Source: a virus
Direction: 5' to 3' (one strand)
IMG/VR virus record: IMGVR_UViG_3300021347_000038
Span: 1 to 23,353 of that record
DNA: 23,353 bases
Below the pieces are notes generated by a model that had not been told where the DNA came from, did not search any database, and worked only from the letters and a program-made list of their open reading frames with translations. The translations under genes were made by a program, and so were the position numbers. Below are positions 14,552 through 22,276 of this stretch, one piece after another. The stretch's first letter is position 1. Every line of letters begins with the position of its first letter.

Positions 14552-15889
14552 TTACTTATCGGCATCCTCTAGCATACCGGCTGGCGCGGCATACTTTGGC
14601 CTGTTTGCCCGTCTATGCTCTCTCAATCCCTGCCGTGCGCGATTGTACTCGTTCTGCATTGGCATAAGAAGTTTAATATCTGACGGTGGGAACAGCACAT
14701 CCTTATGCTCAACCTCATTAAACACCAGCGGGAAGATCGGGAAAAACCCTTCGACTTTTACATCAGGAGCCATCGGCTCTCGTAAGAAATCGTCATATCC
14801 GTCAGCGACACAATATTGCAGCCCACTTTTCTGATCGTAATATTCGTAAACTAACACCAGCCCTTCTTTTTGATGCTTGTTAATATCCACTTCGCCGTAG
14901 GCTTTTCTCTCGTATTGCGCATCCGACATCAAACGACCTTTGACATCGTAGGAATTATAATCGTTCTTGAGGTCTACACCGTAAATCTCTTCAACATCAT
15001 TTGGTGTAAGATACATTTCATGCGCTATCCAGTTTGCACCAACAAACCCGCGCAGCTGGCGACACATTGGATCAATGATAATGCTGCTTGCTTCTGGGAA
15101 ATCAAACAGCAATCCCTCACGCACGATCATCATTGGTTCTTCAGTTAGTGCTTTAAGCGAGAGCATTAGTTCTTCGATCTGCGGATCATCTTCTTCAATA
15201 TCGCCCTTTGCTGCACCTTTGGCTATGCGCGAAATATAATCAATTTGCGCTTGAACATCGGCTATTTGGGCAGAAACCTCTGGCATCCTGTCCATATCGC
15301 GCTGGAAGCCAACCTTTACATAACCCACACCGCAAGTAATTACCCTTCGCACCAGCCCTTTCATTTGTGACTTAAATGACGGGGTTTGCTCATTCATAAA
15401 ATAATCAAAAAGCTGCTCTAATGTTTTTGCTACATTATCGAGCATTTTGCGGTGATTTTGACCGGCCATATAATCTTGGATGATTGCTTGAGCCTCAAAA
15501 GGCACAGGCAAGTTAGCTTGAGCGGCAGTTTGTGATGCCTGATAGGCCATAGCAAGTGAGGTTTCTTCACCATCCCAAATAGCATAATCCATCCGGTCGC
15601 GTCTGGTCGCTACCGCTTGCGGGTTTTTTGCGTAAAGGGAGGCTGTTCGCTGTTGAACATGACGCTGCAAAATGTTGGCAACATAATTAGTGTCGTTCCA
15701 TTCTGCATCATCAAATCCCTTGAGCGCAGCGTCCATATCCTTAAACATTTGCTTAAAAGGCTTTTCATGGAACGCTTTTGCAGTCTTAATTCGGGCAATC
15801 AAGTCCGATACAAGTGCTTTACGGCGCTCGGATGGTTCCGGTTTCTTTTCTTCAACAACCGTCACTTCCATAAAATTGTCTTTTTCCAT
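14552..15889 (-). CDS. Portal protein, N-terminal part, ends at in-frame TAA, 445 aa
   Basis: A long-type portal (P22-like style) is suggested by the helical N-terminus, the TNYVANILQRHVQQRTASLY segment, GVGYVKVGFQRDMDR, the acidic insertion around residues 220-240, and the diagnostic LLMPMQNEYNRARQGLREHR near the end. Portals form the 12-mer DNA gate at one capsid vertex and bind TerL and adaptor. The chosen start is ATG 15889, overlapping the TerL stop (TGATG); GTG 15892 is the alternative. GGGGG lies upstream. The frame stops with TAA after MLEDADK, within the conserved helical region, and continues intact beyond it. TAA could arise from CAA (Gln) by one transition. Confidence 0.88.
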   Translation of the reverse strand: MEKDNFMEVTVVEEKKPEPSERRKALVSDLIARIKTAKAFHEKPFKQMFKDMDAALKGFDDAEWNDTNYVANILQRHVQQRTASLYAKNPQAVATRRDRMDYAIWDGEETSLAMAYQASQTAAQANLPVPFEAQAIIQDYMAGQNHRKMLDNVAKTLEQLFDYFMNEQTPSFKSQMKGLVRRVITCGVGYVKVGFQRDMDRMPEVSAQIADVQAQIDYISRIAKGAAKGDIEEDDPQIEELMLSLKALTEEPMMIVREGLLFDFPEASSIIIDPMCRQLRGFVGANWIAHEMYLTPNDVEEIYGVDLKNDYNSYDVKGRLMSDAQYERKAYGEVDINKHQKEGLVLVYEYYDQKSGLQYCVADGYDDFLREPMAPDVKVEGFFPIFPLVFNEVEHKDVLFPPSDIKLLMPMQNEYNRARQGLREHRRANRPKYAAPAGMLEDADK

Positions 15890-17469
15890 CACCAGCCCCC
15901 TGTTGTGCTGTGGATTCGCTCATGCCTTTTGCGCATTTCAGAATCCCATTTAACCCAAGCAAAGGTTCCTACTTCGGGTATTTTGTTGTCTTTAGGCAAC
16001 CCGCCACCAGGAGTTGCCATCCTATCCAGACCCATGCCAACCCAAGCCAGTGTGTCAACAAAGTCATCATGGCGGCTATTCGGGAACTTTAGTAATTCAT
16101 CTACAGCCTTTTGTGTCCACGGGGATGTTTTTGGCAACTTGACCTTTTTCATAGCCATTCGGCCTAATATGGACTGCGCTCGTTGCACCTTATTTGCTAC
16201 CGGTGTCACTTCCTCAATGCGGCAATATGTTTTTTCCTCTGCCATGCGCTTGCGCAAAAATGGCTTGATTGCCTTGCTGATATGGCCTTTTTCAGCCCAC
16301 CAGATTAACGGTTTGTGCTTTTGCATGAGGTTTAGCATTGCTGTTACTACTTTATCTGTGGGCTGCTTTTCCCACCAGCAATCGATTAGATATATGTCAT
16401 CGTTGCCGTCAACGCCTACAATCAACAGGCAAGTTGCATCATTCCTTGTCTTATCCACGCCAACAGCATGATCTGATGCCGCATAAATTCGTAAATCCTT
16501 GGGCAAATCCTTCTTATCGTAGAAACTCAAATTTGCCCTATTGAACAAATCACCATCTTCCGGCGTAGGTCTTTGCTGATACAGTGCAGTGAATCCACGG
16601 CTATCAAGTCGCCGCTGCGCAGTCATAAACTCCATATCAAAGCGTTCTGGCCACAACAACTCGCCAACCTCGCGCCCCAGAGGGTCATCATCCTCTGCTA
16701 ATGCCGGTAAGTTAATGATCTTCCACTTGGCAGCTTCTTCTGGCGTATAATGCGGATTAGTGGGGTCAGTAAGCCTACCAATCAAGTCATCTTCGTGCCA
16801 CCTAGTCTGCACAATCACAATGCTGGCCGATGCTGTCATCAAGCGGGTCATTAACACTTGAGTAAACCATGTCCAAAGCTGCTCACGCAGCGTAGGAGAG
16901 CCAGCTTCCAAGCTATCCTTGATAGGGTCATCGAGGATCACAAAGTCGCCTCCACGGCCTGTTATCGAGCCTCCACGGCCAACAAAAACAGACATACCGC
17001 CGGAACTTGTTTGAATACGAGACTTTGAAGCACCGCCCTGACGCAGACTATGATGCGGAAAAACGTGTTTGTATTGCGGAGAAGTCATAATCGCCCTGCA
17101 ATCAGCACCAAAGTCCTTGGCAAAATCTTCGTTATAGGTGGCAAATATTATGTTTCGGTAATTATCTTTGCCCACCAGCCAAGGGATAAACCGGCGAGAT
17201 ATGAGTTCAGACTTGCCGTGCCTTGGCGGCATACACACTATTAAACGCGGTATATGGCCCTTTTCTACCTTTTCCAGCACTTTGGCCAACGCTCGATGGT
17301 GCTTGGCATCCTTGAAGATAGACATTTCGGTGTTATCAAAATCTTCGGGATCAGGCATTGTAAATTTAACAAACTTTAGAAAATCATCGCGCCCTTCAAT
17401 AGCTATCTTCTGCCGCTTGGCAGCTGATATGCGCTTTTCAAGATCGTTTATCTGCTTCGCCGTTGCCAT
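15889..17469 (-). CDS. Terminase large subunit (TerL), 526 aa
   Basis: All TerL landmarks are visible. Walker A is PPRHGKSE (residues 81-88), Walker B is FVILDDPIKD (about 176-185), and the coupling motif is in VIVQTRWHEDD (about 218-228). The RNase H-like nuclease has candidate metal residues D333 (AASDHAVGVD), E393 (WWAEKG) and D468/D469 (SRHDDFVDTLA). The protein pumps DNA into the procapsid through the portal and cuts the concatemer. Length 526 aa is normal. Its ATG shares one base with the endolysin stop (TAATG), and its TGA overlaps the portal start. No small terminase subunit was recognised nearby. Confidence 0.95.
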   Translation of the reverse strand: MATAKQINDLEKRISAAKRQKIAIEGRDDFLKFVKFTMPDPEDFDNTEMSIFKDAKHHRALAKVLEKVEKGHIPRLIVCMPPRHGKSELISRRFIPWLVGKDNYRNIIFATYNEDFAKDFGADCRAIMTSPQYKHVFPHHSLRQGGASKSRIQTSSGGMSVFVGRGGSITGRGGDFVILDDPIKDSLEAGSPTLREQLWTWFTQVLMTRLMTASASIVIVQTRWHEDDLIGRLTDPTNPHYTPEEAAKWKIINLPALAEDDDPLGREVGELLWPERFDMEFMTAQRRLDSRGFTALYQQRPTPEDGDLFNRANLSFYDKKDLPKDLRIYAASDHAVGVDKTRNDATCLLIVGVDGNDDIYLIDCWWEKQPTDKVVTAMLNLMQKHKPLIWWAEKGHISKAIKPFLRKRMAEEKTYCRIEEVTPVANKVQRAQSILGRMAMKKVKLPKTSPWTQKAVDELLKFPNSRHDDFVDTLAWVGMGLDRMATPGGGLPKDNKIPEVGTFAWVKWDSEMRKRHERIHSTTGGW

Positions 17470-18014
17470 TAAACCGGCACTCCTTCATTTTTCAAAACTT
17501 CGATGTTTTCCATTTCCAAAGCTGTATCAGTTGTATGCTTGTTGCGGTTTAGCCAACCATCGCCAAACGTATCGAATGTTTTTAGTTCGCGGTAAAAGAG
17601 TTCCCGCTCAACACCCATAGCGCGGATAATGTCGGACGGCTCCATTTCAGCTACAGCTGCCAGAGTTTGCGGCCCAATACCGCCGTCAATGGTAGCGCCA
17701 ACAACCCTTTGCAATATTTTACCAGCCCTGCCGCTGCCGGAATTAACGGCAATATCAAAAACTTGGAGGTCAACGCCGGTAGGCAAGTCCTCGCAACGGC
17801 AACGCAGCCAGTAATTTTCATAATAGATTGGCCTTACGTCAGATTCTTTTAATCCGCGCATAGTCTCTTCGTCTGCATCAGTCTCATAAAACTCATCGTA
17901 AACAGCTTTGGTTACGCCAAGATTGGTCTGGCCGCCTGGATCATCTTTGTGCCAGACATAACCACCTTCTGACTTCAGCATTATTTTCAAGCAATAATCG
18001 AAATTATGTTCCAT
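17469..18014 (-). CDS. Endolysin, GH108 N-acetylmuramidase family, 181 aa
   Basis: The N-terminus carries the GH108 signature: a helix, then SEGGYVWHKDDPGGQTNLGV, with the catalytic Glu at residue 16 from this start. The lower half (IYYENYWLRCRCEDLPTGVD, VFDIAVNSGSGRAG, GGIGPQTLAAV) matches the peptidoglycan-binding type 3 region usually fused to GH108. The enzyme cuts glycan strands of peptidoglycan at lysis. No signal peptide is evident, so release would need the holin just upstream. The chosen start is ATG 18014, overlapping the holin stop (TGATG); a GTG one codon earlier is possible. Confidence 0.92.
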   Translation of the reverse strand: MEHNFDYCLKIMLKSEGGYVWHKDDPGGQTNLGVTKAVYDEFYETDADEETMRGLKESDVRPIYYENYWLRCRCEDLPTGVDLQVFDIAVNSGSGRAGKILQRVVGATIDGGIGPQTLAAVAEMEPSDIIRAMGVERELFYRELKTFDTFGDGWLNRNKHTTDTALEMENIEVLKNEGVPV

Positions 18015-18400
18015 CACTTTTTCCCAAAAAACTTGGTTGCTGATCTGACGGCAAATGACGCGCTCACAATCACGCCCAAGGTATATTGATAGTAGTCAGG
18101 CATAGCCTCTAAGGCCGCAAAGCCCTCGGCCACAATCTCCCTGCCCCAATCGCCGCAAAAGGCAAGGATTAGCGGGATCGAAAACAGGATGGTCAGCCAT
18201 TCATCTTTCCATGAGTTCTGGCTGCCCTTCGCCATCAGCTTTTCCCACTCGGCAGTCGATGTCGCTGCTGACACCATTACGGCAGCTTCGCTTTCTGCCT
18301 TAACCTTTGCCACCGCAGCTTTGCCAGCTTGCTCGGCAGTTTTCTTGTCCATCCATGAACCAACAAGGCCGCTGATAGGCCCAATTAACGCCTGTATCAT
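18014..18400 (-). CDS. Holin, 3TM gene-transfer-release type, 128 aa
   Basis: The segment WKDEWLTILFSIPLILAFCG, then the GFAALEAMPDYYQYTLGVIV stretch ending in ASFAVRSATKFFGKK, matches the 3TM holin family named for gene-transfer-agent release, common in Alphaproteobacteria and their phages. The N-terminal 65 residues are Ala/Lys/Glu-rich and helical; two clear membrane segments lie near residues 69-84 and 104-119. It would permeabilise the inner membrane to free the GH108 enzyme, whose gene overlaps its stop. Its ATG overlaps the previous stop (ATGA), which suggests coupled translation. Confidence 0.85.
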   Translation of the reverse strand: MIQALIGPISGLVGSWMDKKTAEQAGKAAVAKVKAESEAAVMVSAATSTAEWEKLMAKGSQNSWKDEWLTILFSIPLILAFCGDWGREIVAEGFAALEAMPDYYQYTLGVIVSASFAVRSATKFFGKK

Positions 18401-18708
18401 TTCCTAGCCATCCATGCAGTTGTAGTCATATAGCCGCCGACTATTCCAGCGCCCGAAATATAGAAAAGGTTAGAAATGTCCGAGAGCGCCTTAACTCGAT
18501 CGAGCGGCACAAAGAACATTGCGACTGTAAAAATTCCCATTGCAATCAAGGTAAATCGAGCCATCCTCAGTTGAGCCAAGTTCTTGCGTGACTCATCCTC
18601 GGTTTTTTTAATCTCTTTTACGCTTGCCAATTCCTTATCGCTAACGATGCCGTCACCATCCGCGTCATAATCGGCAAACTTAGATTTTTTCTGTAACTTT
18701 TTTTGCAT
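18397..18708 (-). CDS. Membrane protein with EF-hand calcium-binding loop, 103 aa
   Basis: Residues 15-26 (DADGDGIVSDKE) form a textbook EF-hand loop with Asp at positions 1, 3 and 5, Gly at 6, Ile at 7 hydrophobic core and Glu at 12. A Lys-rich stretch precedes it and a charged helix follows. Two membrane segments follow at about residues 52-68 and 80-98. The N-terminal loop would face cytoplasm or periplasm depending on topology. It sits between a C-anchored coiled-coil protein and the holin, overlapping the latter, so a role in lysis timing (for example antiholin or pinholin) is possible but unproven. Start ATG follows the previous stop directly. Confidence 0.78.
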   Translation of the reverse strand: MQKKLQKKSKFADYDADGDGIVSDKELASVKEIKKTEDESRKNLAQLRMARFTLIAMGIFTVAMFFVPLDRVKALSDISNLFYISGAGIVGGYMTTTAWMARK

Positions 18709-19167
18709 TTACAAACTCATTAATATCTTGACGTAAATTCCGAGTGCTATGACACCGCATAGCATTACTGCGCCAGCAATAATAAATGTAATCATTTGCT
18801 CCCGTTTATGTTGTGCCAGTTTCAAAGCCCTTTGCCGCCTTGCCCTTTCTTCTGCAATCGTTTGTTGCAACCTTTCCCATTGTCCTGGTGATCCATAAAG
18901 TTGAAACAAACTCCTCATTTCATTCCGTAAGCGCCGCACTTCTTCTTGTTTGAAATGCTTTTCAATAGCGCTTTCCTCAACAACGCCCAGCTTGGAAAAG
19001 ATACTATTCTTCTTTGTCGATACCCCATGCTGTAAATCTGCTTCAGCTTTTGCATACTTAGAAATATGACCGCTTAACGATGCTAAATCCCGACCAGCTT
19101 TAACCGCAGCGGATATTGCTCCGGCTGCGCTGGAAATTGCTGCATACGCTGATAGTGGATCAACCAT
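18709..19167 (-). CDS. Coiled-coil protein with C-terminal membrane anchor (MVDPLSA type), 152 aa
   Basis: The N-terminus MVDPLSAYAAISSAAGAISA is Ala-rich and helical, followed by VKAGRDLASLSGHISKYAKA. Residues about 70-123 are charged and coiled-coil-like, with FQLYGSPGQWERLQQTIAEE in the middle. A single membrane segment lies at about 125-147. Proteins with this plan and this N-terminus occur in many marine phages as conserved hypotheticals. The tail-anchor layout and lysis neighbourhood could fit a spanin-like or inner-membrane role, but I recognise no tested function. An AAGGGG SD precedes the ATG. Confidence 0.75.
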   Translation of the reverse strand: MVDPLSAYAAISSAAGAISAAVKAGRDLASLSGHISKYAKAEADLQHGVSTKKNSIFSKLGVVEESAIEKHFKQEEVRRLRNEMRSLFQLYGSPGQWERLQQTIAEERARRQRALKLAQHKREQMITFIIAGAVMLCGVIALGIYVKILMSL

Positions 19168-19184
19168 CGATTTTGCCCCTTATG

Positions 19185-19427
19185 TCAGTCGTTTCTTTCA
19201 ACACTGCGGCTCAAAACACGATCTAGTTTATCCTCCACACGATGCAGCCCTTCCATTACACGCATCATGTCATCCCTAGCATCCGATCTTGTAGCGTAGT
19301 CCTCCCTTGTTCTATTCAGTAAAATTTCTACCCTCTTAACCTCTTTCTGCAAAGTCGATGCCCAGTAAGCAAAGCCCATCACCACTATTGCAATCAGGCC
19401 GTCAATGATGTGGATAAGGTTGCCCAT
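19185..19427 (-). CDS. Small N-anchored coiled-coil protein, possible spanin-like, 80 aa
   Basis: One membrane segment (about residues 6-24, HIIDGLIAIVVMGFAYWAS) is followed by about 55 highly charged residues with heptad character (VKRVEILLNRTREDY, then MRVMEGLHRVEDKLDRVLS). An N-terminal anchor plus a periplasmic coil is the plan of inner-membrane spanins and also of unrelated small phage membrane proteins. No outer-membrane spanin (lipobox) was found overlapping it. The start overlaps the stop of the last fibre gene (ATGA). Confidence 0.7.
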   Translation of the reverse strand: MGNLIHIIDGLIAIVVMGFAYWASTLQKEVKRVEILLNRTREDYATRSDARDDMMRVMEGLHRVEDKLDRVLSRSVERND

Positions 19428-19933
19428 CAGCCAGCAATTTCCATTAAAACAAAATTTTGATGATAATTGTTAGGGGCTGCTTCTGTAACTAATGTTATTC
19501 GATTAGTTGTACTCGCAGTTGCTAATTGGATTTGATAAGTAACTTGAGAAATAGTTGCTGGTGAATCCAATGCTGTCAAACTTACAGCATGATAATTGTT
19601 TCTATTACTAGCACTACCATCTCCAATATATGCACCTACAAATCTTCTTTGAATTATAGTGCTACCACGTTTAATTAAAATTGAACCTCTGTTATTTACG
19701 CTACTAGCTGCGTAATTATCTATTCTACCAGTAAACATAACTAGTATTTTGTTACTTGCACTTTGAGGCGTAATTGATACGTTAAAACCAGTTGCATCTG
19801 AAAGAGTAGATGATTCTGTAAAATAATTACTTTGTGGAATAGTGCCTTGAACAACTTGTACTATTGCTCCAGTTGGTAAACCAGCCGATGTAACTGCGCT
19901 AAGAGACTGATTGTTCAGTTTTGTTAATCCCAT
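19427..19933 (-). CDS. Putative tail fibre / receptor-binding protein, 168 aa
   Basis: The opening MGLTKLNNQSL, then PTGAIVQVVQG, is typical of short fibre proteins in marine phages. The rest is Ser/Thr/Asn-rich and beta-strand-like (FNVSITPQSASNKILVMFTG, IQLATASTTNRITLVTEAAP), with no Cys. It is the last of the fibre run and is preceded by AATAGGAG as SD. The C-terminal domain probably forms a trimeric beta head that binds host surface; this is inferred from style and context. Confidence 0.7.
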   Translation of the reverse strand: MGLTKLNNQSLSAVTSAGLPTGAIVQVVQGTIPQSNYFTESSTLSDATGFNVSITPQSASNKILVMFTGRIDNYAASSVNNRGSILIKRGSTIIQRRFVGAYIGDGSASNRNNYHAVSLTALDSPATISQVTYQIQLATASTTNRITLVTEAAPNNYHQNFVLMEIAG

Positions 19934-19942
19934 ATCAGTCTC

Positions 19943-20530
19943 CTATTTTAATGCTGTGATAGATAAAATTGGAATGTCAGCCCAACCAGCGTTACCACCA
20001 TCCCAATAATGAGTATGATGCACTTTGCCAGGATAACTGGCATTATATCTTCTAATCGTCATATCTATTGTTTTTGATGAAGTCCAACTAGCAACACGCC
20101 CTGTTGTTGTAGAGGCAGAGCCGCCAATAGGAATACGCCACTTAAACTGATTATGAACTTGATCGTATGTACCAGAACACCCAGAAGTTTGTCTTGAGTC
20201 TGTGATTTGCGTACCATCTATTCTCAGAGCTGTATGATAAATCCCAGGATAGCTTGTGTTTTCCCACGCAACTTTATATTGAAACTCGTAGATTACGCTA
20301 GTTGCCCCTGTCGGTGGGGTATAAGAAATACTAGAGCCAGTAATAACTACATGACTATCAGTTAAACTATAACTAGCTGTTACATCTGTTGGTGTATAAG
20401 TTCCGCTTGGTACTGTTATAGCTTCGCCATTACAAGCAACCGTAAATGTTTCTAAAATGTTACTGCCGCCAAAATCAAATGGATTACCAGCCGCAGTTTG
20501 GATGGAGTCTACTTTTAATACGCTCGTCAT
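19943..20530 (-). CDS. Putative tail fibre / receptor-binding protein, 195 aa
   Basis: The N-terminus TSVLKVDSIQTAAGNPFDFG carries the short signature shared by three fibre genes here (x-L/I-x-V-D/E-x-L/I-Q). It is followed by a beta-rich body with many Thr, Tyr and His residues (YHTALRIDGTQITDSRQTSG, then KVHHTHYWDGGNAGWADIPI). Such starts probably form a common attachment piece, with the C-terminal part giving specificity. An ATAGGAG SD precedes the ATG. Host receptor unknown. Confidence 0.7.
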   Translation of the reverse strand: MTSVLKVDSIQTAAGNPFDFGGSNILETFTVACNGEAITVPSGTYTPTDVTASYSLTDSHVVITGSSISYTPPTGATSVIYEFQYKVAWENTSYPGIYHTALRIDGTQITDSRQTSGCSGTYDQVHNQFKWRIPIGGSASTTTGRVASWTSSKTIDMTIRRYNASYPGKVHHTHYWDGGNAGWADIPILSITALK

Positions 20531-20544
20531 GTGTATCTCCTATC

Positions 20545-21126
20545 CTATTTACAACCATAAATATTAATTGTGCCAGCCGTAAAGGTTGACGATGTACATA
20601 CAACTTGAACACTTGTTATTGCTGCATTGTTTCTCCAATGCCCTGACTGAAAGTTTTGAACATCATTTGTTCCAGTATCTTGAATTGATGACCACTCTGT
20701 TGATTTCCAATGAGCAGTACCATTAGGGAAATAAACACGCATGATTGCGTTGTTGTTTGTGTTTCCGTTGGTGAAGCCAGCAGCGCCTGTTTGCCCCAAA
20801 TGAAAGCTAGTTGTAGTACCACCACCAGCACTAGGAGAGTTATTAGCGTCCTCTGTAAGCCTTGCCCATTTATAATTAGAGCCACTATCAGAGTTAAACC
20901 TAACACTTGCTTCATATCCAGCAGCCGCATCAAGACCATAAATATGAATTAATAAATGGTTAAAATCTGAAGAGCTAACTGATACAGAAGTTGATGCTCC
21001 TGATATTGAAGATGTTGCTAACAAGTTAGTAGTAGTTGGCATTAGCACTTGACCACTGCTATTAATTGTCATTGCTGTTGTACCGTTAGTATGTTGGAGG
21101 GTTTCCACTCCTATAATTGAAGCCAT
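20545..21126 (-). CDS. Putative tail fibre / receptor-binding protein, 193 aa
   Basis: The N-terminus ASIIGVETLQHTNGTTAMTI and following SSGQVLMPTT are found in many marine phage fibre proteins (signature plus 'xxIxSSGxVL'). The body is Ser/Thr/Asn/Gly-rich and beta-like, ending INIYGCK. One strong ATAGGAGG SD overlaps the stop of the gene before it. It is inferred to be a distal fibre or appendage subunit; the receptor is unknown. Confidence 0.72.
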   Translation of the reverse strand: MASIIGVETLQHTNGTTAMTINSSGQVLMPTTTNLLATSSISGASTSVSVSSSDFNHLLIHIYGLDAAAGYEASVRFNSDSGSNYKWARLTEDANNSPSAGGGTTTSFHLGQTGAAGFTNGNTNNNAIMRVYFPNGTAHWKSTEWSSIQDTGTNDVQNFQSGHWRNNAAITSVQVVCTSSTFTAGTINIYGCK

Positions 21127-21127
21127 G

Positions 21128-21628
21128 TTATCCTCCTATCCGATACGCGATAATGAACCTACTTGATTGTCCACCGAAGTAAGTCCTAGTGCTTCCTGTT
21201 GACTGATAAATTTTAGCAGTAACAGTATCACCTTCCTTTAGATAACGAACCCCATCACAGTGTACAGTTGGATAACGGTAGTCTGAGTTGCTATTGACAT
21301 TTATCTCAGTAAACCACTCAAAAGGCTGACTGTCTGGCCCAATGCTTATTGTGAGCATGTCTCTCGTTGAAACCCAATCTTGCCGACTTCCAACCTTGAT
21401 CCAATAATATCCAGCTAATCCTGTTGGTATTTTTATTCTGTTACTACCTAAATCAGCTAATCCATGTGTATCAACAAACACCGTGTCTATTACCGATACT
21501 GTAGTAGTAGCATTAGCTACGCCAGTTTGAGGCGATGCACCATAAACATGCACAAAAGGAACTGTTGGAAGTTGAATAAGATTACCAGTTGTTTTTGGCT
21601 GCAATTCATCTACATAAAGTTTACTCAT
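21128..21628 (-). CDS. Putative tail fibre / receptor-binding protein, C1q-like in style, 166 aa
   Basis: The N-terminus SKLYVDELQPKTTGNLIQLP carries the shared fibre signature. The rest resembles jelly-roll head domains of the C1q/TNF style seen in phage fibres: paired strands such as NRIKIPTGLAGYYWIKVGSR and a late VRYLKEGDTVTAKIYQSTGS, then SRFIIAYRIGG at the end. The resemblance is by eye. The gene is one base after the stop of the MPYIGKQP gene, with a weak GGTGG SD. Confidence 0.7.
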   Translation of the reverse strand: MSKLYVDELQPKTTGNLIQLPTVPFVHVYGASPQTGVANATTTVSVIDTVFVDTHGLADLGSNRIKIPTGLAGYYWIKVGSRQDWVSTRDMLTISIGPDSQPFEWFTEINVNSNSDYRYPTVHCDGVRYLKEGDTVTAKIYQSTGSTRTYFGGQSSRFIIAYRIGG

Positions 21629-21629
21629 A

Positions 21630-22103
21630 TCACACCACCGTAAAAGTTCCGTTGACGGTCAAGGTTGTGCTTGAGCCGATTGTAAAAGGGCCAGCTACCA
21701 AAGCGTTCTCACCGCTGGCAATTGTTGTATTATCTGTAAGGCTGTTAGGGTTAACTCTTATGTGCGCTGCACCACCACGGCTGATTGTTGAGGACAGTTT
21801 GTTAGTATCCACTGAACCGTCTGTTGGGGTCACAGTGTTACCTACCTCACCAAGCGACAACACATAATCAATCGTGTCGGATGCGCTTAGTGTTTCTGAG
21901 AAGATTAGGTTACTGCCGGAAATACTGTAACTTAAATTCGGAGCTTGGGTTATGCCTCCAAGAGAAACGATTAGCTGTTCCGCTGTGGCTGGCTTGTATG
22001 GTGCGCCATTGATTGTCATTGCGTAAGTATCTGTGGCAGATGCGGCTGGCACTGTTACCATTTTGAATTGCCCCGCAAGGGGCTGTTTGCCAATATAGGG
22101 CAT
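21630..22103 (-). CDS. Tail fibre-associated protein (MPYIGKQP type), 157 aa
   Basis: MPYIGKQPLAGQF is a very common start among marine phage fibre or tail-associated proteins. The first half is a small beta domain (ATDTYAMTINGAPYKPATAE, then QLIVSLGGITQAPNLSYSIS). The second half (DGSVDTNKLSSTISRGG) is a spacer leading into a short C-terminal beta strip. It may form a fibre shaft or attachment module. The start shares one base with the stop of the 57-aa ORF (TAATG), whose end carries the GAGGAGG SD. Confidence 0.75.
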   Translation of the reverse strand: MPYIGKQPLAGQFKMVTVPAASATDTYAMTINGAPYKPATAEQLIVSLGGITQAPNLSYSISGSNLIFSETLSASDTIDYVLSLGEVGNTVTPTDGSVDTNKLSSTISRGGAAHIRVNPNSLTDNTTIASGENALVAGPFTIGSSTTLTVNGTFTVV

Positions 22104-22276
22104 TAGTCTGCCTCCTCTATTGTCAGTTCGCCAGCCGCTACTTGGCGCAGGATTTCTGCGTAGTGACGGTTGGCTGGGTCAAGGGGTACATACATAGTCG
22201 CACCGTCAACGACAGTAATAATACTGACAACTTCACCGTCTAAATTATTTTGATATTTTGCTGATGTAATATTCAT
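22103..22276 (-). CDS. Small conserved-type phage protein, 57 aa
   Basis: A short frame from ATG 22276 to TAA at 22103. It encodes MNITSAKYQNNLDGEVVSII and then a VPLDPANRHYAEILRQVAAG segment, ending IEEAD. The NRHY...VAAG pattern resembles small proteins near phage fibre genes, possibly fibre chaperones or assembly factors, but function is unknown. It fills the space exactly between two fibre genes: the previous TAA is adjacent to its ATG, and its stop overlaps the next start. Its codons contain the next gene's strong SD. Confidence 0.75.
   Translation of the reverse strand: MNITSAKYQNNLDGEVVSIITVVDGATMYVPLDPANRHYAEILRQVAAGELTIEEAD

Noticed and set aside
13820-15889. Stop-codon reassignment (TAA to Gln) as an explanation for the portal stop
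   Set aside because: TAA ends many other genes here (capsid, scaffold, endolysin, and others), and TAG and TGA also end genes, so a genome-wide recoding is unlikely.
15617-16471. Plus-strand frame of 284 aa
   Set aside because: It lies opposite the end of TerL and the start of portal, both firmly identified; the protein has no recognisable features.
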